Positions 10,808 to 22,384 of a stretch of 64,000 bases of DNA are shown piece after piece (position 1 is the first letter of the stretch; each line of letters opens with the position of its first letter). The stretch lies in assembly GCA_958295665.1 (NCBI GenBank), contig OY282560.1, forward strand, positions 306,447,236 to 306,511,235, written 5' to 3'. Origin of the DNA: Tipula vernalis (Eukaryota > Arthropoda > Insecta > Diptera > Tipulidae). Below the pieces are notes generated by a model that did not search any database, had not been told where the DNA came from, and was given only the letters and a program-made list of their open reading frames with translations. The translations under genes were made by a program, and so were the position numbers.

Positions 10808-11489
10808 TAATGGCGCATACTCGAAAATTCATTTCAGTAACTTTTATGGTAATTTTTCAACAAGCGAACTTGACGGAGATAAACTTTTCTCAATATTTTG
10901 GTAATTTTTTTCCCCTCCATACATAAGTTGGTATGGAGGGGAAAAAAATTACCAAAATATTGAGAAAAGTTTATCTCCGTCAAGTTCGCTTGTTGCGAAA
11001 TTACCATAAAAGTTAAGCATTGACCAGCGAGTCTTTAAGCATCCGTAATAAAACCTTACAGAATTTAACGAAAATGTATTGTTAAGGAAATTTTGACAGA
11101 TCGCCCAGCGAATCCGTAACACGATTTGATAACAAAAAAACAAAGAATATTTGTAATTGTATTTGAAAACAATAATTTTTTTGTCACATAACGCTACATA
11201 ATATATTATGAACATATTTAAAATATATATAAGACATTATTTTAATTAATAAAACATAAATAGACAATGTTTCACTGTTTGACGTTTCTTCCTTCAGTTT
11301 GGGCGGTAATTTTCGCTCTTGTTAAAGAATGTTAAATGACATTTCAAATTTAACGAAACTGAACGAAAAGTTCTTAAAGTTTCGCTGGTCAATAACATGC
11401 ATGTTCCTATGGTCGCATTCTTACTTAAATTTCTTAAAGACTCGCTGGTCAATGCTTTACTGAAATGAATTTTCGAGTATGCGCCATTA
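10808..11489. repeat. nested inverted-repeat elements
   Basis: The outer arms (taatggcgcatactcgaaaa ... at 10808-10839 and the reverse complement at 11458-11489) enclose two further structures. One is a long palindrome at 10839-11014. The other is an inner element at 11015-11458 with ends gcattgaccagcgagtcttt and its complement. The inner element is related to the copy at 18263-18588 (shared accagcgaatc-, cagaatnntgacat and acgaaacgttcttaaag-like words). Minus open frames in both copies are by-products of the repeat. Confidence 0.7.
10839..11014. repeat. 176-bp near-perfect palindrome
   Basis: Arms of about 84 bases pair almost perfectly (two mismatches seen, at aatttttc versus gcgaaatt) around a loop of a few bases near 10926 (atacataagttggtat). 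The left arm starts aacttttatggtaattt and the right arm ends aattaccataaaagtt. A transcript across it would fold into a long hairpin. Confidence 0.85.
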
Positions 11490-13195
11490 GATGAAGAAAA
11501 AGGTTTGCCTTGCATAGAGCTGCACGCAATAAAAAAATATCCATTAGTTAAAATGAGAAAGGACTATGAAAACCAAAATGGCGATGCTATAATTTTTAGG
11601 CGGCTTGTACATAATTGGATGTTGTATTGTTTTTTGTTTGTAATTGGATGTGTTTTAATCACATTTGTGATCGATATTTCGTTAAAATAAAATAAACATT
11701 TCGTTAAATAAAAATAAAAAATCCGAATTTTCTTTAAATAGCTAGTGCTACCTCCGGCGATAGTTCCCGTAGTCTCTGATCTTGGTGTGGAAACATAACC
11801 GCATTTCCTTTATAGTTAATCATTTATTTGATTAAAATAGGTAAGCGTTCCATGTGCAACATAAAAAAGTTAAAAATTTGTGATCTCATGACAGTAATAC
11901 CAATTCCACTTCCAAAAAGGGAAAAATGTGTTTAAAGCAACAAAGAACAAGCAAAATACGGAATTTGTTTAGTCACGAGACCAAACATTTTAACTTTTAT
12001 TTTGCACATGAGTGCAAACACATGCTCACCTATTTTCGTGTGACAGGTTTCACAATTGAAAAGGGAAATAGAATACAGTTTTATTGTTGAATCAAGAGAT
12101 GGAGCAATAATTGCAATTATTAAAATTTTTTCAATTATTGAATCGAAAGTAATCTTATAACATCTCACCCCAGGATTTTTTCGGAATTATATGATGCGCC
12201 AATACGCGCATTCCAATTTACGTATTTACGCGTTTCAAGACGTCTTCATAAATTGTTCAAAAACGTCTGTTACATATCCTGGATAACAAACCGACGTGTC
12301 AGACGTGTGACGTATGTAACGTCTGGTAGTGAACGAGTTATGTCATTACTGATAACATGATTACCTCCAAACCTCCTCTATCTTCAATATTTTTAAACGT
12401 ACACATTTTGTGTGACTGTGCACGTATGAAAATAATGAACGATTAATGACAAGAGGTGACCGCTTTTGGAAGTTTTACTGTATAAGTAAAGTTTGATTAA
12501 ACAATCTTGATTATAAACAAGAACGAAAATCTCTAATCGATACCCATGCATGTTGTTGATATTTTTATGACAAATTTGCGATAACGATAGAAATCAAAAC
12601 CATATTGATAGTAAATGCTAGAGCTAGTTAACCACCACTGCTAAACCGAACTATATTTCAACCGCTTCCTTATAAAACAATAATCTGTTCCTATTCACAC
12701 CAGTTAACACTACCTACAACATATTGTTTAATCTTTGCCTATAAATTGTTGGTAGAGTTAAGAAGCGAGGGAATGTCTTGGTTGATTGGTATGAATACAC
12801 GCACTATGACTATATGCAAAATACAACATAGATACACGACATCTAATAGGCATAAACAGAAATATGGATACTCTCCAATAATAGGCATAAACAGAAAATG
12901 GAGTAATGCTAAAAACTAAATATAAACAAATTTAAGGAGAACAATTGTCGATATTGGCGGCGACATATTGATTACAATCGCAGTCAATATTGTCTGGAAA
13001 ACCCCATAAAAAACAGCTTTTGTTATTTCAGATCATATTATTTATTTATATAACATAAATTTCACAATATAATGTAATAATAGTTGTGTGAAAAACAAAA
13101 ATATTTAATAATAAAACTAAAAAAAAAGAGAATTAAATTTGGATTAAAAGCAAAACTGCATTCTATAAATTAAGGATTTTGTTTTGTTAACTGAC
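11490..13195. other. intergenic, Tigger-like terminus at 12450
   Basis: No supported gene. At 12448-12482 aagaggtgaccgcttttgga followed by agttttactgta resembles a Tigger/pogo terminal repeat ending at a TA dinucleotide, so it may be a solo end or MITE. Short unsupported frames such as 11505-11690 resemble nothing I know. Sequence near 13041 gives a minus-strand AATAAA about 150 bp beyond the stop of the Skp1 gene and could be its poly(A) signal. Confidence 0.35.
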
Positions 13196-13684
13196 TTATT
13201 TTTCTTCACACCATTCATTTTCCTTTCGAACTTGTTCCTCCTCGGCCGGGCTAAAATCGTTCTTTATATTAAATGTTTTTCGAATCTCCTCTGGCGTTTT
13301 TCCTTTGATCATATTTGCTACAGTTTTACAGGTGACATCCAACAACCCCTTAATGTCCAAATAATTTGCAGCCAATATAAGTTCGAAAAGAGTTCCCTGA
13401 TCAACTTTTAGGAAATCTGCGTCCCATGAGGATATATCGTCTGTTCGTTTTTCTTTATTTTCATCATCTTCAGTTTGTACAGGATCATCTTTGTGATAAT
13501 TTGCCCACTGCAAAACTTTTCTCAAAATTGCGGAATTTACATTTGGTAGGGGAACAGTTTCATCTTCACCATCTTCCATTCCCAAATCTTCCAACATAGT
13601 TCGAATGGTTCCGGAACATTTTGCGACCTTTAAATCCGTGTCGAATATAAAGCCATCTTGTGACTGTAATTTAATAATTGTCAT
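13196..13684 (-). CDS. Skp1: S-phase kinase-associated protein 1 (Skp1), canonical
   Basis: Adaptor of SCF ubiquitin ligases: it bridges cullin-1 to F-box proteins in cytosol and nucleus. The 162-residue product has the usual family length and sequence from end to end. It has an N-terminal BTB/POZ-like fold ([44 protein letters not shown]), the acidic linker [16 protein letters not shown], and the dimerisation/F-box helices [39 protein letters not shown] and the C-terminal [15 protein letters not shown]. The N-terminus MTIIKLQ departs slightly from the common MPSIKLQ. A good 3' splice site (ttttattttag) sits directly against the ATG, so an upstream non-coding exon is likely and the coding part is a single exon. 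Intact, no stops. This is the Skp1 orthologue, with two divergent relatives elsewhere in the window. Confidence 0.95.
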   Translation of the reverse strand: MTIIKLQSQDGFIFDTDLKVAKCSGTIRTMLEDLGMEDGEDETVPLPNVNSAILRKVLQWANYHKDDPVQTEDDENKEKRTDDISSWDADFLKVDQGTLFELILAANYLDIKGLLDVTCKTVANMIKGKTPEEIRKTFNIKNDFSPAEEEQVRKENEWCEEK

Positions 13685-14160
13685 CTAAAATAAAACCAAA
13701 AAATAATAAATACACCAATTAAAACAAAATGCAAATTGCTTATGATAAATAATGGACATTAGACATCACAATTTCGTCAAAAAGAAAAAATGGATGCCAT
13801 TTTTTTTCCTTATAACAAAGTTGTCTACTACAGCCCCAAAACATTTTTAACAATTTTAATCATAATCCCTAATAAAATTTAATTTGTTAATGACTTACTT
13901 TTAATATGATTGGTTTTGAAGATGCAAATTGAATAAATTTTTTAGCTGAAAATCACAACTTTAGACTTGTTTAAAGACAAAATATAGTTTATTATCGACG
14001 ATTCTTTCGCGTTTTTGTTTCGACCCAGTCAATTTTGTTTTTTCTTTTTTCTTCGTATGCGTTATAATTTGGTTGCATCCACAGTTACATCCACAGGTTG
14101 CATACAGTGAACCGGTTTTTAAACCGGTTCTTTGCTGCGTTCTATTTAATGCCCCAATTC
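13685..14160. other. Skp1 upstream region
   Basis: The minus-strand sequence next to the Skp1 ATG ends in an intron acceptor, so this stretch probably holds a 5' UTR intron, a non-coding exon and promoter. I cannot place the donor or the transcription start. The direct words ccacagttacatccacaggt near 14090 are a tiny local duplication. Confidence 0.3.
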
Positions 14161-14640
14161 CACTATGAGTACGTTTATGCTCAGAGTCGAGTCATCTTTT
14201 AGTTAACTTTGGATCATCTTGTAGTTATCTTTTTTAGCGTTTATACTGCAGAGTCAAATCATAGTCGAGTCGAAACTAGGTTGAAACCGAGTCAGAAACG
14301 TCAAAAAAAATCATAATTTTTATTTTCAATAAAAATTATGATTATTAAAATTATGATTAAAGCAATTTATTTTACAAGTTTGCAGTATACAAAATTACAG
14401 AAACACAAAAATCGGAGATGCGCACACGAATTAAGAAATCAAAATGGTGTCTTTTTATTATTATTTTTTGTTGTTTTTATTTTTCGACTCGACTCCGTTT
14501 ATAGTGGATGGTTTTAGAGTTAACTCGACTCGACCCTAGAAATTTTTTAGGTCGAGTCGAGTTAACTACAAGATGACTCGACTCCGTTTATAGTAAAAGA
14601 TAACATAGGTTCAAACCAGGTTGAACCCTAAGCATATACT
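14160..14640. repeat. TCGAGTCGAG-rich foldback element
   Basis: Repeated gagtcgagtc-type words occur near the left part (14185-14275) and in inverted form at the right (14480-14590: taactcgactcgaccctaga, then ggtcgagtcgagttaactac). A centre of aataaaaattatgattatta lies near 14330. Related sequence is at 18050-18980. It is probably a non-autonomous DNA element; its exact ends are not clear. Confidence 0.55.
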
Positions 14641-15048
14641 AAAGATACATGTTAAACCGAAAGTGGTCTGACTGAGTTTTATCTGAACGTGATCTGACTG
14701 AAAATTTGGGTTGGTGTTTACATGGGACTTTTTTATTTGATCTGAGCTGACAGTTCAAATGTCACTTTGTTCTAAAATTATTAAAAAATTATTTAAAATA
14801 ATTTAAAAACCACTTGGAAAATGTATAAAAACATTTTGCCCTTTTAACAGTATGAAAAAATCTGTCAGTTCAACTAAACTAAAGTTTACATGTTTAACTC
14901 AATATACAAACTGACTCAACCAACCAAATTTAAGTTGACCGAACTCAGACTACTTTCAGAACACTTTCAGTCAAGTCGCCGTTTACATGTTGAATTTAAC
15001 TCAGACGTTTTCAGTCAGATCACTTTCGGTTTAACATGTATCTTTAGT
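14641..15048. repeat. foldback MITE, ends ACTAAAGATACATGTTAAAC
   Basis: The left end actaaagatacatgttaaac (just before and at 14641) pairs with the right end gtttaacatgtatctttagt ending at 15048. Pairing extends inward with cgaaagtg--ctgactga and its complement. A related element is at 48240-48540. The 7-bp-TSD MITE at 15049 is inserted exactly at the right edge and uses the element's last seven bases, ctttagt, as its target duplication. Confidence 0.7.
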
Positions 15049-15255
15049 CACAGAATAATAAACAACCAGAAGGGACATTATGTGGATCAAGAAATTTTTC
15101 CTCTTACCTTATATTTTACATGTTAATTTTGAATTTTCAGCCACTGAACTACAACTTAACACTGAAAATCTTACCTTCGTCAAACCAAGGTCAAAAAATT
15201 GAGTCCATATTTCTCTATATAAAAACCGCGTTATGTCGCTTCTGGGTATTCTGTG
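15049..15255. repeat. MITE, diverged copy of the 7-bp TSD family
   Basis: Starts CACAGAATAATAAACAACCA and ends TATTCTGTG, flanked by ctttagt on both sides (15042-15048 and 15256-15262). At 207 bp it is shorter than the other copies, and its interior reads as the inverted, diverged form of their left half (for example aaaaaattgagtccatattt). Confidence 0.75.
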
Positions 15256-15262
15256 CTTTAGT

Positions 15263-15621
15263 AATAAACGTACTCTATGAAAAATTGACTGTGCTTACTT
15301 GAAGTTGGAAGAGTGTTTTGACAGCAAAAAACATAGAAAAATCAAGTATTTGTGTTAATCTGAATATTTCCACGCTTCAAAATAATCTAAAAAATTAATT
15401 ATTATTAATGCTCATATAAGAATTATTTTATTCAAATTATTTAAATCTTTCCCATAAAAATCCCAAACTATTAAAATTATCAGTGTGTGTGCGAGAAATA
15501 TTTTTTATCGGTACACAATATTTATGTACATGAATTAGTTGGACTGCCATAAAATGTTCTCGATTTGATACTTTTTTTAATTTCGATCTCAGTGCACTAA
15601 CTCAGACAAACATTTTTTATA
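15263..15621. other. intergenic, nothing recognised
   Basis: AT-rich, without coding signal or a clear repeat. Confidence 0.35.
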
Positions 15622-16434
15622 AAGCCTGAATTCCATTGCGAATAAAAGTTTGTCAGTCAAAATAAAGGGAGATAAAAATATAAAATCGGTGGTTGTGTAA
15701 AAGAAACACAAAACGAAGTCAGTCAAGATTTTACTTACATCAAATGTGTGTTTGTATTAGTGAATCGCCATAATTATGGTCAAAAATTATCAAAATCGAA
15801 GTCATTTTATGGTTATCCAACTAATATACGCACACAAATTTTGTGTACGAACGCAAATTTTTTTCCGCACACTAAGCTAATTAAACGTTTGTTATTTTTA
15901 TGGAAAGTGTCATAATTTTTTTTGGCGGTTGCTTCTAAAATAACTGTGATAATAAAAAAATATAAAGTTTGTGTACAGTTAAATTGTGATGAATTGTGAT
16001 CAATTGTGATAATATCGCTAAATACTATTATTGGCATTTTAATAAAGTGATGGTTTTTTTTTTAAATAATTTATTGGCGGTGAAAAAGTCAAATTAAAAC
16101 TAAAAAGTCAAATTAAAAGTGATAACTAAAAATTTATTTTTTTTATTTTTATTTTTTGCTGTCGCTCTCAAAATTTATCAAGATTTTGTGCTATAAAAAA
16201 AATAATAAAACATGCTTTATCTTTGTCACTCCAATGGATTTATTTTTTTTGTTGTCTTCTTTCGACTTGAAGTCAGTTCAGTCAATTATCCACAGTGGAA
16301 TTCAGGCTTTAGTAAAATCCTGAATGACTCCGTTGTGTGTCTCGTTCACACAACCACCGATTTTATATTTTTATCTCAATATATTTTTGCTGATAAACAT
16401 TTTTTCACAATGGAATACCGGCTTAACGCAGATA
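15622..16434. repeat. long-arm inverted-repeat element
   Basis: The left end aagcctgaattccattgcga ... aaaatataaaatcggtggtt pairs with the right end, where aaccaccgattttatatttt runs to ggaataccggctt at 16434. The right arm contains a second, nested copy of the terminus (gtggaattcaggcttt near 16297). The middle is AT-rich with no protein. One arm-like copy is at 3908-4050. The plus frame at 16212-16478 is repeat-derived. Confidence 0.65.
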
Positions 16435-16767
16435 CAATTAACGAATATCGGCTTTTGTATTGTCGGCTTAAAAAATGAATGAAATATCAATTTCACACGC
16501 TAAACACAAAAGCATTTTCTTTCCTTTTTAATATTATCCTGAATTCCGTTAAGTAACCAGTAGCATTATGATAACCTCAAAATATTTTTTTTTTTTTGAT
16601 GTTTATGAGCCTGATAAAAATAATCAATTTGCTTTTTTCTTTTCCATATGTTTATTTTTTGTTATTACTTCTATTTTCTTCTTTATTATTCCTAGTTTTC
16701 AGTCGGGTAAATATCATGATGAATGGGAAATATGGGGAAAAACTTTGTTTCCTATCTACAGTATTAT

Positions 16768-16922
16768 AACAGAGCATTCACATTGAAAAAACTTTTTAAA
16801 TTTTACTTACGGGTTTGTATGAATTTGCAACTTAATGAACAAACATTTTTGCTCGTTATGTTGGAAATTCTTACAAACCTGTAAGTCAAAAGTAAAAAGT
16901 ATTTTCATTGTGAACGCTCTGT
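16768..16922. repeat. 155-bp MITE, ends AACAGAGCATTCACATTG
   Basis: The left arm (aacagagcattcacattgaa ... acttacgggtttgtatgaat) pairs imperfectly with the right arm (aaattcttacaaacctgtaa ... ttcattgtgaacgctctgtt). One arm of another copy is near 10608. The neighbouring LOA-like insertion landed at its right edge: the insertion's target duplication tgttaatcta overlaps the end of this MITE. Upstream, 16435-16767 holds nothing recognised. Confidence 0.7.
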
Positions 16923-16929
16923 TAATCTA

Positions 16930-17889
16930 GGTTAGGTTAGGTTAGGTTAGAGTGACTGCCAAAACCCACACTTAGACCGATGACGGTCCGTTGTGATACC
17001 GAGGGATCCTACTCCTCTTCCACCTTCACTGGAACCAATTTGAGCTACTTATGTAGCGTAAGATATCTCGCACATTGCAGTTCTTGAGATCCATAAGGCC
17101 GTCCAAACTATACTTGCCCAGATATTTGTGCCTCCTGTAAGCTAGCGCCGGGCATGAGCAGAGGAAGTGACTCAGAGTCTCTTCCTCCTCCTCATCCATG
17201 CAGCTTCTACAAAAATCATTTGTCATTGACCCAAGCCTCCTCGCATGCTCCACAATGAGGCAGTGTCCTGTGAGTACCCCTACGACTATACCTAAGTCAG
17301 GTCTGCGTAGGGATAGTAGCGTCTTGGAGCGCCCCAAGTCCAGTTTCGGCCAGACTTGCCGCGCTACATTACATGTTATGGTGTTAGTCCACCTCTTCTG
17401 TGCCGAGGCTATCGCCTCATTACCAAGCGCCCTAAAAGTCGCCGTTATGGGCCTCCCCAGATTTGCCCTTTCCGGTTTCAATTGGAGAGTTGTACCTTGC
17501 CTTGCCAGTTCGTCCGCCCTGCAGCTCCCCCGTACGTCCGAGTGACCGGGGACCCAGACTATCTGGATATTGAACTGCTCACTCATCTCGTTAAGAGATG
17601 AGCGGCACCTCAATGCCACCACGGATGTCAGAGAAACTGATTCCAGCGACTTGATTGCCGCCTGACTGTCCACATATATTGTTATATCCCTTGTGGATAT
17701 GACATTATGCCTCAACCATGTCAGCGCTTCCTCAATCGCTACCACCTTCGCTTGGTACACACTGCAGTGATCAAGAAGACGAACGGATAAATTCACATTT
17801 AATTTGTCACAAAAGACTCCTGCTCCGACTTTGCCGTCTAGCTTGGAGCCGTCAGTGTAAAATTGTATACAACCAGTTTCTGCTATTTT
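16930..17889 (-). mobile_element. 5'-truncated LOA-like non-LTR element with TTAGG tail
   Basis: A 960-bp insertion flanked by the 10-bp duplication tgttaatcta (16920-16929 and 17890-17899). On the minus strand it encodes the C-terminal part of a retrotransposon polyprotein, open from 17879 to 17026. RNase H is intact in its main blocks: QFYTDGSKLDGKVGAGVF, KVVAIEEALTWL, IYVDSQAAIKS and WVPGHSDVRGSCRADELA. A Cys/His tail follows: GHCLIVEHARR and FCRSCMDEEEEETLSHFLC. The 5' end stops inside RNase H, the usual result of incomplete reverse transcription. The 3' tail is four TTAGG units in plus orientation at 16930-16951. It is related to the decayed copy at 50600-54098 and far less damaged. Confidence 0.85.
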
Positions 17890-17899
17890 TGTTAATCTA

Positions 17900-19253
17900 A
17901 CAAAAATTTATTATTAAAATTAATTAATTAAAATCTTAATAAATAAGTTATTTATAATAAAATAATAAATTTAGTTGAAAAAATTAAAACGAATATTTTT
18001 TAATATTGGTGTACGAATTTTTCTTTAATTCTGTTGTTGTTTTTTTAACTCTACTCTATGCGTATATATTGCATTTTTTAGAGTAGAGTTTAACTCGACT
18101 CTACAAATTATTAGGTCGAGTCGAGTTTAACTCCGTATATATACTACACGTTTCCATGACGGAGTTAACTGAGATTAACGTGGATTATCTCATCATGGAA
18201 GGATTTTTGGAATTTTCGTTAAGTTTCTTAATCTAACTTAACTCAACGAAAGTAGTAGGGTTAAGGCCTAACCAGCGAATCAGTAAGAAACTTTAAAGAA
18301 TTTGACGAAATTACTTCCTTACAGAATATTTGACATATATCGGCCACCGAATCCGTAACAACTGACAAATATAGTATTAAAATTGTAATATGAATGGGAA
18401 AATTTATTATAGTGTGCTGTGAATATTTTGATATATTCTGACATATCCTTCAGTTTGCGCGTTAATTTTCGCTCTGTTAAGTGACGGCTGAACTGAACGA
18501 AACGTTCTTAAAGATTCGCTGGTCAGTAACATGTTCTTTCTGTATATCGCGTTCTTACTTAAAGTTGTTACTGACTCGCTGGTTCCCCCATTAGAAGGGT
18601 TTCTATCTGTCAAAAGCGAAAAAAACAATTATACCAATTCAAAATGGCATTACAAGTATTCTTTTCTCTCTGTAATACTTTATAAATCATAAAAATCACA
18701 ATTAATATTAAATTTAAAAATTTCCACCAAACAAATAAAATTTCCAAAAGTGACTTTAAATTGTTGTGAAATGTCAAATTACACTAGAATTTATAATTGC
18801 ATGGAAACTACATATATGGATTAGCGCCGCCATGTTATTAACTCAACGAAACTCTTAAATCGGGTTAACTCTGTCATGGAAACGTAATAATAGTGAGAGT
18901 TAAACTCGGATTAAACTCGACTCGACTCGCAGCATATACAATTTAAGTGAGATTAATCTCGACTCGCCTCGCAGCATATACAATACAAAAAATCGCACAC
19001 AATTCGACATTAGAGTACGGAAAGTAGTACGGAAAAATAGCGGCAATTTGTTTATTGTGGGTACATATTAGTTTTTTGTTTGGAGGGTTGTGAGTGTGAC
19101 GTGTAATCAAACTTGACATTTAAATGTATTCAAAAATTATGTAGTTGTTGCAAGAAATAATTGCACGTTTTAATTTTTTTATTGCAACAATCCCTTAAAA
19201 TATAATATTTATTCATTATTTAGATTGAGCATTAAAGTTAAAAAATAAAGAAA
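17900..19253. repeat. nested MITEs upstream of the PheRS gene
   Basis: Three layers are visible. TCGAGTCGAG-type arms lie at about 18060-18140 and 18890-18980. Inside them are cgtttccatgacggagttaa (about 18150) and its inverse aactctgtcatggaaacgta (about 18865). Innermost is a 326-bp element at 18263-18588 (aaccagcgaatcagtaag ... ctgactcgctggtt) related to 11015-11458. About 250 bp of unique sequence separates this stack from the ATG of the next gene and should contain its promoter; I recognise no element in it. Confidence 0.6.
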
Positions 19254-21263
19254 ATGCCAACAGTGACAATTAATCGTGATTTACTGTTTAAAAGTTTAGG
19301 GAAAACTTATTGTATGTGAAAAAACAGTGACAATATTTTTTGAGGTTAGATCTCTGATTGAATCTTTTTAATTTCAGCCGATGCTGAATTTGAATTGATG
19401 TGTTTCGAGTTTGGATTAGAATTAGATGAAGTAACATCAGAAAAAAAAATTATAACAAAAGAGCAAGGCGATGTTTTAGCAGCTCAAAATGCGTCAGATG
19501 ATGTATTGTATAAAATTGATATTCCAGCCAATCGATATGATCTACTTTGTCCGGAAGGGTTAGTTTCCGGATTAACAGTTTTCTTCAATAAGTATGTAAC
19601 TATGGTTTGATGCCTTAATGTCATGTTATAGGATACGTTTTTCGTTTTAGAGTTAATCCACCTAAATTTAGAAAGGTAAGTCCACAAGGAACAGCACAGA
19701 GAATGAAAATTACTGCACGGACAGCCCAAATTCGCCCACATGCCGTGGCTGCAATTTTGCGCAATATTACGTTCACAAAAATATCTTATGATAACTTTAT
19801 TGATCTTCAAGATAAGTTGCATCAAAATATTTGCAGAAAGAGAACACTTGTGGCAATTGGCACGCACGATTTGGATACAATAAAAGGTCCATTTACCTAT
19901 GACGCAAAACCACCCAATGAAATTAAATTCGCCCCACTTAATCAAAATGAGGAAATGGATGGAAACCGTTTAATGGAATTTTATTCAGTGAGCTTTCATT
20001 TATGGCACTTATGAACTATTAATTTACAGAATTGTCTTTTCAGACACATGCTCAATTAAAAGCGTATCTTCCAATAATTCGAGATTCGCCGGTTTATCCA
20101 GTTATTTATGATTCCAATGGCGTTATACTGTCATTACCTCCTATTATTAACGGTGATCACTCCAAAATTACGTTAAACACCAAAAATGTGTTTATTGAAT
20201 GTACAGCAGTTGATCTAACTAAAGCTAAGGTGGTGCTTGATACATTAGTGTGCATGTTTTCAACATATTGTGCAGATCCATTTACAGTAGAATATTGCGA
20301 GGTGGAAACCCCAAATGGAGATATACTAAAATATCCTGAATTAGAATATAGAGTGGAGAAGATATCGCCACTTGCAGCAAACGCATATATTGGGATTGAT
20401 GAGTCTCCTGAAAATTTAGTTACCTTGCTGACTAGAATGTATTTGACCACGGAATATGATAAACTTTCTAATGAGCTTCTGGTAGAAATCCCTCCGACAA
20501 GACATGATATTCTTCATGCTTGTGATATCTTTGAGGATGTTGCTATTGCCTATGGATACAATAAAATAAAAAAAACATTCCCGGGTACTTTACAGATTGG
20601 AAAACAATTTGCTTTGAACAAGCTTACCGAACAATTGAGAACACAAGTAGCTCAGGCAGGATTTACAGAAATTTTAACTTTCACTTTGGTGAGTCAAGTG
20701 GCTGTAAAATTAAAAAAATGTATTTACATATTTTCTTAATTGTTTAGTGCTCCCGGGAAGACATATCGGCCAAACTGAACAAAAAGATTGAAGATGTTCC
20801 TGCAGTTCACATTACAAACCCAAAGACATTGGAATTTCAAGTGTGTCGTACCACACTTATTCCAGGCCTTTTGAAAACTTTGGCTTCAAATCGTAAAATG
20901 CCTTTGCCATTAAAGCTGTTTGAAGTTTCAGATATTGTTACTATTGACGAAAAGGCTGAAGTTGGTGCAAAAAATGAACGTCGACTTTGCGCCGTTAATT
21001 GTAACAAAACAGCTGGTTTTGAAATTGTTCATGGCTTACTCGATCGGGTTATGCAACTTCTGGAAGTACCATGGAATAAAGAAAAAGGGTATTATTTAGT
21101 AGCTGAAGATGATCCAGGGTATTTTCCGGGAAGGTGTGCTGCAATCCAATTGAATGGCGTTAAAATAGGGAAAATTGGTGTACTTCATCCATCTGTTTTA
21201 CACTCCTTTGAGCTGACCACACCATGTTCCGCTGTTGAATTTAGCATTGAACCGTTTTGGTAA
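19254..21263 (+). CDS. FARSB: phenylalanyl-tRNA synthetase beta subunit, cytosolic
   Basis: Beta subunit of the cytosolic alpha2-beta2 phenylalanine-tRNA ligase, which charges tRNA-Phe. I read five exons: 19254-19311, 19378-19591, 19651-19987, 20044-20688 and 20748-21263. All four introns are GT-AG and 56-66 nt long, and all join in frame to a 589-residue product, the usual length for the animal protein. Conserved stretches include [33 protein letters not shown], the [12 protein letters not shown] and [20 protein letters not shown] region (B3/B4 editing domain), [40 protein letters not shown] (B5-type region), and the class-II-like core with [38 protein letters not shown] and [12 protein letters not shown]. 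The exon joints reproduce the family alignment without gaps, for example TFTL joined to CSREDI. A poly(A) signal AATAAA is at 21332. No damage seen; it is the best-supported host gene in the window. Confidence 0.96.
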
Positions 21264-22384
21264 ATCTATAGAATTTTATATTGGGTGTAAAATTTTAAAT
21301 TAAGAATGATTTGTTTAAAATTCTTTGGTCAAATAAAATTCTTAAACCTAATAATATTATGATTTTTCGTTTACTTCGTTGATGGGGAAATTCCTTTGCC
21401 TAGCTATTCATAATCTACACGAGCAAGATTTCATTAATAGTACCAGGTATTGAGGTGTGGCCAGTACAAAAATTTCTTTTACGAACATTGAATTAAGATG
21501 TATAGTATCAAACACGGGAATCTCGATTTTTCGCTAAAATCAGTTTGATATATCATTTTTTTCGTTATTTAAATCTCCACATAATCGGGTTATTAGATTC
21601 GAACTCGACAAATTCCTATTAAAATTGTAATTCAAAAAATTCATTGGCATCATTCATATATTTTCCTATGAGTTGACCGTGTCGCCATCAAACGCAAAAT
21701 AAACGAAAACGACAAGGCCGATTGGTTAAACCATGTTGGCTACAGAGAGGATATAGACAGACCGAAAGACAGACACAACTTCGATACCCAATTTCTCGGA
21801 CTCAAAGAACCTCAAAACAGATAAATCAAGAAATCTCAAGGACAAGGGTAAAAGAAACTAAAAATGTCGGGCATTTAAAAAAAAAATCAAGTTTATTCAA
21901 TTCTGCACGTAATCTAAAAAAGTAGAAGGAACATTTTTAAAAATTTGTAAAAGATCTACAGACATCTACAGAGAAAAAAAAAACGCAAAATAAAAGACTG
22001 CGTCCAAATAATATCCTTTTATTTTAATGTTCACGCTTAAACATTGGTGTACTTCTCTACTAAAAAATATTTCGAATTAAACCGATAATTACAAAATACT
22101 ACACTGATTAGGGATCCAAAATCCATTTATCTATACAGGGTGTCCCAATGGGATGAGTCTGAGTACAGACGAGTACGGCGTGCAGCTGGGTCAATGTCTA
22201 GAAAAAAAGTCCACCCACTTAAATTACATTTTAACACTTTTAGCACGGTACAATACCTTGAAATATATAAATGCCAATAACTCTTCTAAAAACTTAGATA
22301 ACTCAATTGCTTTCTATACGTTTAAAAGCACAGAGTTCTTCTTTATTCTCTGGAAGTAGGAATTAAAGTAGAAAAACATCGACG
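21264..22384. other. intergenic, no gene recognised
   Basis: Carries the 3' UTR of the PheRS gene at the left. A plus frame at 21722-21925 is rich in Arg, Gln and Lys and resembles nothing I know. From about 22140 (agggtgtcccaatgggatga) the sequence may already belong to the Jockey-type remnant that follows, but I cannot read protein there. Confidence 0.35.

Noticed and set aside
11505..11690. 61-codon plus frame with a hydrophobic C-terminus
   Set aside because: It is short, begins at the edge of a nested repeat and has no support; chance frames with hydrophobic ends are common in AT-rich DNA.
16930..16951. TTAGG repeats as a telomere or chromosome end
   Set aside because: Only four units, bounded by the target duplication of a retroelement; they are the element's tail.
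17198..17601. Plus-strand open frames of 81-115 codons
   Set aside because: They lie opposite the well-supported RNase H coding strand of the LOA-like element and resemble nothing.
19484..19945. 153-codon minus frame
   Set aside because: It is the antisense of exons 2-3 of the PheRS beta gene and crosses an intron; the plus-strand gene explains the sequence.
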